DNA of 64,000 nucleotides from contig CM069435.1 in the NCBI GenBank assembly GCA_035610365.1, positions 89,189,389 through 89,253,388 of the forward strand, written 5' to 3'. Each line of letters begins with the position of its first letter. Within the stretch, counting starts at the first letter, position 1. This stretch comes from Aquatica leii (Eukaryota; Arthropoda; Insecta; Coleoptera; Lampyridae). Position numbers and translations under genes: made by a program. Shown here one piece after another: positions 61,831 through 64,000 of this stretch. The notes under the pieces are model-generated. The model made no database searches and had not been told where the DNA came from. It saw only the letters and a list, made by a program, of their open reading frames with translations.

Positions 61831-63167
61831 ATTTGGGACCACTGTGCGTCGTGTTATGGTTTTTAGCAAAAATTAAAAACAAGTTTAAGGAAAACGTTTG
61901 TATCTATAATTACGTAAATTTAAAAGTACAGTTAAAAATAAACATAAGAAAGTTAGATGCTGATTAAACATAAAAACATTATACATAATTAAAATATATA
62001 TTTTATGCCAGTCAAACTTTGAAAAACATTTGTGACTTTAGAATACACGAATGATATTGTTGGTAGTACATATTTTTATAACATTGTTTTTATCTAGTTT
62101 TACAATATTTAGAATACATTTTCTACATCTTATCTAGAATTAAAATATTTACCTGATGTCATGTAAACCTTGAAAACATTTGTAAGGTTTTAAAATATAT
62201 CAAAGGTATTGTACGTATGTATATATTTTTAGAATATTAGTATTATGTATATACACTTTTAATGATATCAACAATATACCTATCTATTACAACAAGCAAT
62301 ATTTAACCGACTTTAAATATTTTACCAATATCATTTGTTGATCGTACATATATTTTGTGCTACTAGGGTACTTAGAGAGTAATGCATATAAGGACAATTT
62401 ATTTTTTACTAAATCCTAAATGTAAAGGTCAAAAAAGAAAATAAACAACTGCGTTAAAATGTACGTAGTTATGAATTGACACCATTTGGTTTCGATTTTG
62501 TATTTGAAAACCACTTACTACAAAAACTGTTATAAATAAATAATTTTTTTTATACTAGTTGTATACGTACAATAGTAGGTTGTGAAATTGCAGTTTTTTA
62601 AACGCAGTTAAATAATATTTTATTATTAACCACTGGTTAATAATGAATATATTTTCTAATAATTCTATAACAGTTTTAAAAAAAAATTTACAAAACTGTT
62701 ACTATGGGAAAGAGATATTATTTAATGCTATTTTAAGAATTTATTAAATAAATTAATTTGATTTGAGTAAGTTATTTGAAGTTCGCGATTTATTATGAAA
62801 CTAAAAGATATTAAATATACTAAACGATATTCACAATTCAAATAAATTAAGGATATTATTTTTAAGTAAAAATTTATTTAAATATTTTAGTTTGTTTAAT
62901 ATTTAAAAATGATACAATTAAGAATTGCACTTTAAATTTATTATTTTGCTTTTAACTTTCATATCCGATGATTTACAAATATTGTTATTTGCTGTATTTG
63001 TTTTTTATCGATAATACATAGTGGCCTCTTAACGTTTGTGGGGAAAAGTTAAAACGATATTCCTTTTTCCTCAATTAAAGTTTCTCGTGAACAAATAGTT
63101 ATTACTTTATGCCTACTACTAAATTAAAACAAAATATAATAACAATGCTGCCACCCATTCGCGGCGT
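61831..63167. other. AT-rich non-coding stretch
   Basis: No gene seen. Several near-copies of 'aaaacatttgtgactttagaat' occur at 62020-62190, perhaps a weak local duplication. Confidence 0.4.
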
Positions 63168-63372
63168 CAACTCAAACTCACGAATACAAAACAAAAGGTT
63201 TATAAAAGTCATAAATATAAAATAAAAAGTTTATAACAAAGTGTACTGCTACTGGTCAGGACGAATGATGGTCTACGTCGCTACCGTGTCAAGCAGTAAC
63301 TGAACACTTTGTTATAAACTTTTTATTTTATATTAATAAGTGTTTTGTTTTGTATTCGTGAGTTTGAGTTGA
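63168..63372. mobile_element. foldback element with short loop
   Basis: Left arm 63168-63244 and right arm 63304-63372 are inverted copies (CAACTCAAACTCACGAATAC ... TTTATAACAAAGTGT), differing mainly by a roughly 8-bp indel around TTTATAAAAGTC. The loop of about 59 nt starts and ends with TACTGCT/AGCAGTA, extending the hairpin. No coding capacity. Confidence 0.7.
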
Positions 63373-63589
63373 GGGCGCACATAAGTGACAGCCATGTTTT
63401 TATATTTTGTTTCAAACCAATTTCAATTATGATTTAAAACTTAAATTTTCTTAAATTTGTTTCTAAATTGTACCATCTTAACTTTTTTAAAATATGTACA
63501 TTTAACATTTTGTAAAACGTTTGTACATATTTGACATTTTTTAAAAAAAATTTTTGTAATCTTAACTTTTTATAAGTTGTAAATATTTT

Positions 63590-63660
63590 GTAGACTTTTC
63601 TGATGAGCTTCGTTATTTTAACGCTCGAAACATATATGTAAATAATAGATTTTAAAAGTT
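63590..63660 (+). ncRNA. candidate hammerhead-like motif
   Basis: CTGATGA (63600-63606), a hairpin with CGUU/AACG and an internal loop, GAAAC (63627-63631), then ACATATATGT, a self-complementary stem III. ACTTTT upstream and AAAAGT downstream can pair as stem I but not in the ideal register. A partly decayed type I motif fits best. Confidence 0.35.
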
Positions 63661-64000
63661 AACACATTTATTATATAGGTGGGCTCGTAATTTTAATAAA
63701 TTTAACTTAATTGGCGACTCTAATAATCGTTTTCTGTTGTTTTCACTTAATACGGCTTTAATCATTTGAAATTAGATTACACTACTACTGCTGTCCTCTC
63801 TTACTTGTCTTGTACTAAATTTTCGACTTGGTTCCCACAAACCCCTGAGTGATAAAACTGCATAAATGCATGTCAAAATTACAAATATATATAAATCATT
63901 TTGTTGAAGAAGTATTTATTGAAAGTATAACTTTGGTTTTAATTACAAAAAAAAATGTTTAATGACTTGGATCAACCTGATGGGATGTTATGAGTGTATT
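63661..64000. other. non-coding end of window
   Basis: No feature seen. Confidence 0.4.

Noticed and set aside
1..64000. tRNA and rRNA genes
   Set aside because: No A-box/B-box pair or cloverleaf-like segment and no rRNA-like sequence was recognised by eye.

Overview
The window looks like insect nuclear DNA. It is very AT-rich and gene-poor. The host-type genes are an intact CYP6-like cytochrome P450 with 43-47 bp introns and a divergent, intronless ionotropic receptor. The repeats are typical of insects: jockey-like, APE-type and other LINEs, Ty3/gypsy LTR elements, a Penelope-like element, Transib and a Tc1/mariner-IS630-type transposase. A beetle is my guess, but nothing in the sequence proves the order.

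Layout. 1-9.4 kb: AT-rich DNA without genes, with a degenerate repeat at the left edge. 9.49-9.69 kb: probable last two exons of a minus-strand gene, with a poly(A) signal. 10.1-22.4 kb: a long, diverged AT-rich tandem array of roughly 230 bp units. It is interrupted by a broken purine-rich LINE (10.69-13.43 kb), a foldback element and a 3' scrap of the same LINE. 24.3-27.3 kb: a second satellite of about 240-400 bp units, each carrying a 13-bp dyad (CGTGGTTGCCACG). 27.3-33.8 kb: no genes seen.

33.8-35.4 kb: P450 gene in three exons, predicted 490 aa. 35.9-48.0 kb: nested transposons. These are an inverted-repeat element, a Penelope-like element apparently split by a jockey-like LINE, and a gypsy element that has lost RNase H, integrase and part of its 3' LTR; a TG...CA element sits inside its reverse transcriptase gene. 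48.5-50.2 kb: ionotropic receptor, minus strand. 50.7-51.1 kb: foldback element. 51.6-58.9 kb: two inverted copies of one repeat enclosing small spliced-looking exons and a DDE transposase pseudogene that carries a solo LTR. 59.1-61.1 kb: LINE scrap and a Transib transposase with one in-frame stop. 61.3-61.8 kb: 121-bp tandem repeat. 63.2-63.7 kb: another foldback region.

The P450 (probable xenobiotic or endobiotic oxidation) and the receptor (chemosensation) are unrelated host genes. Everything else of coding size is mobile DNA. The most interesting recurring signal is a hammerhead-ribozyme-like core (CTGANGA - hairpin - GAAAC - very short stem III), seen at four loci. Two are inside or on foldback elements, one lies by a foldback element, and one lies beside Penelope-like remains. 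All reading was by eye; no similarity search was run.
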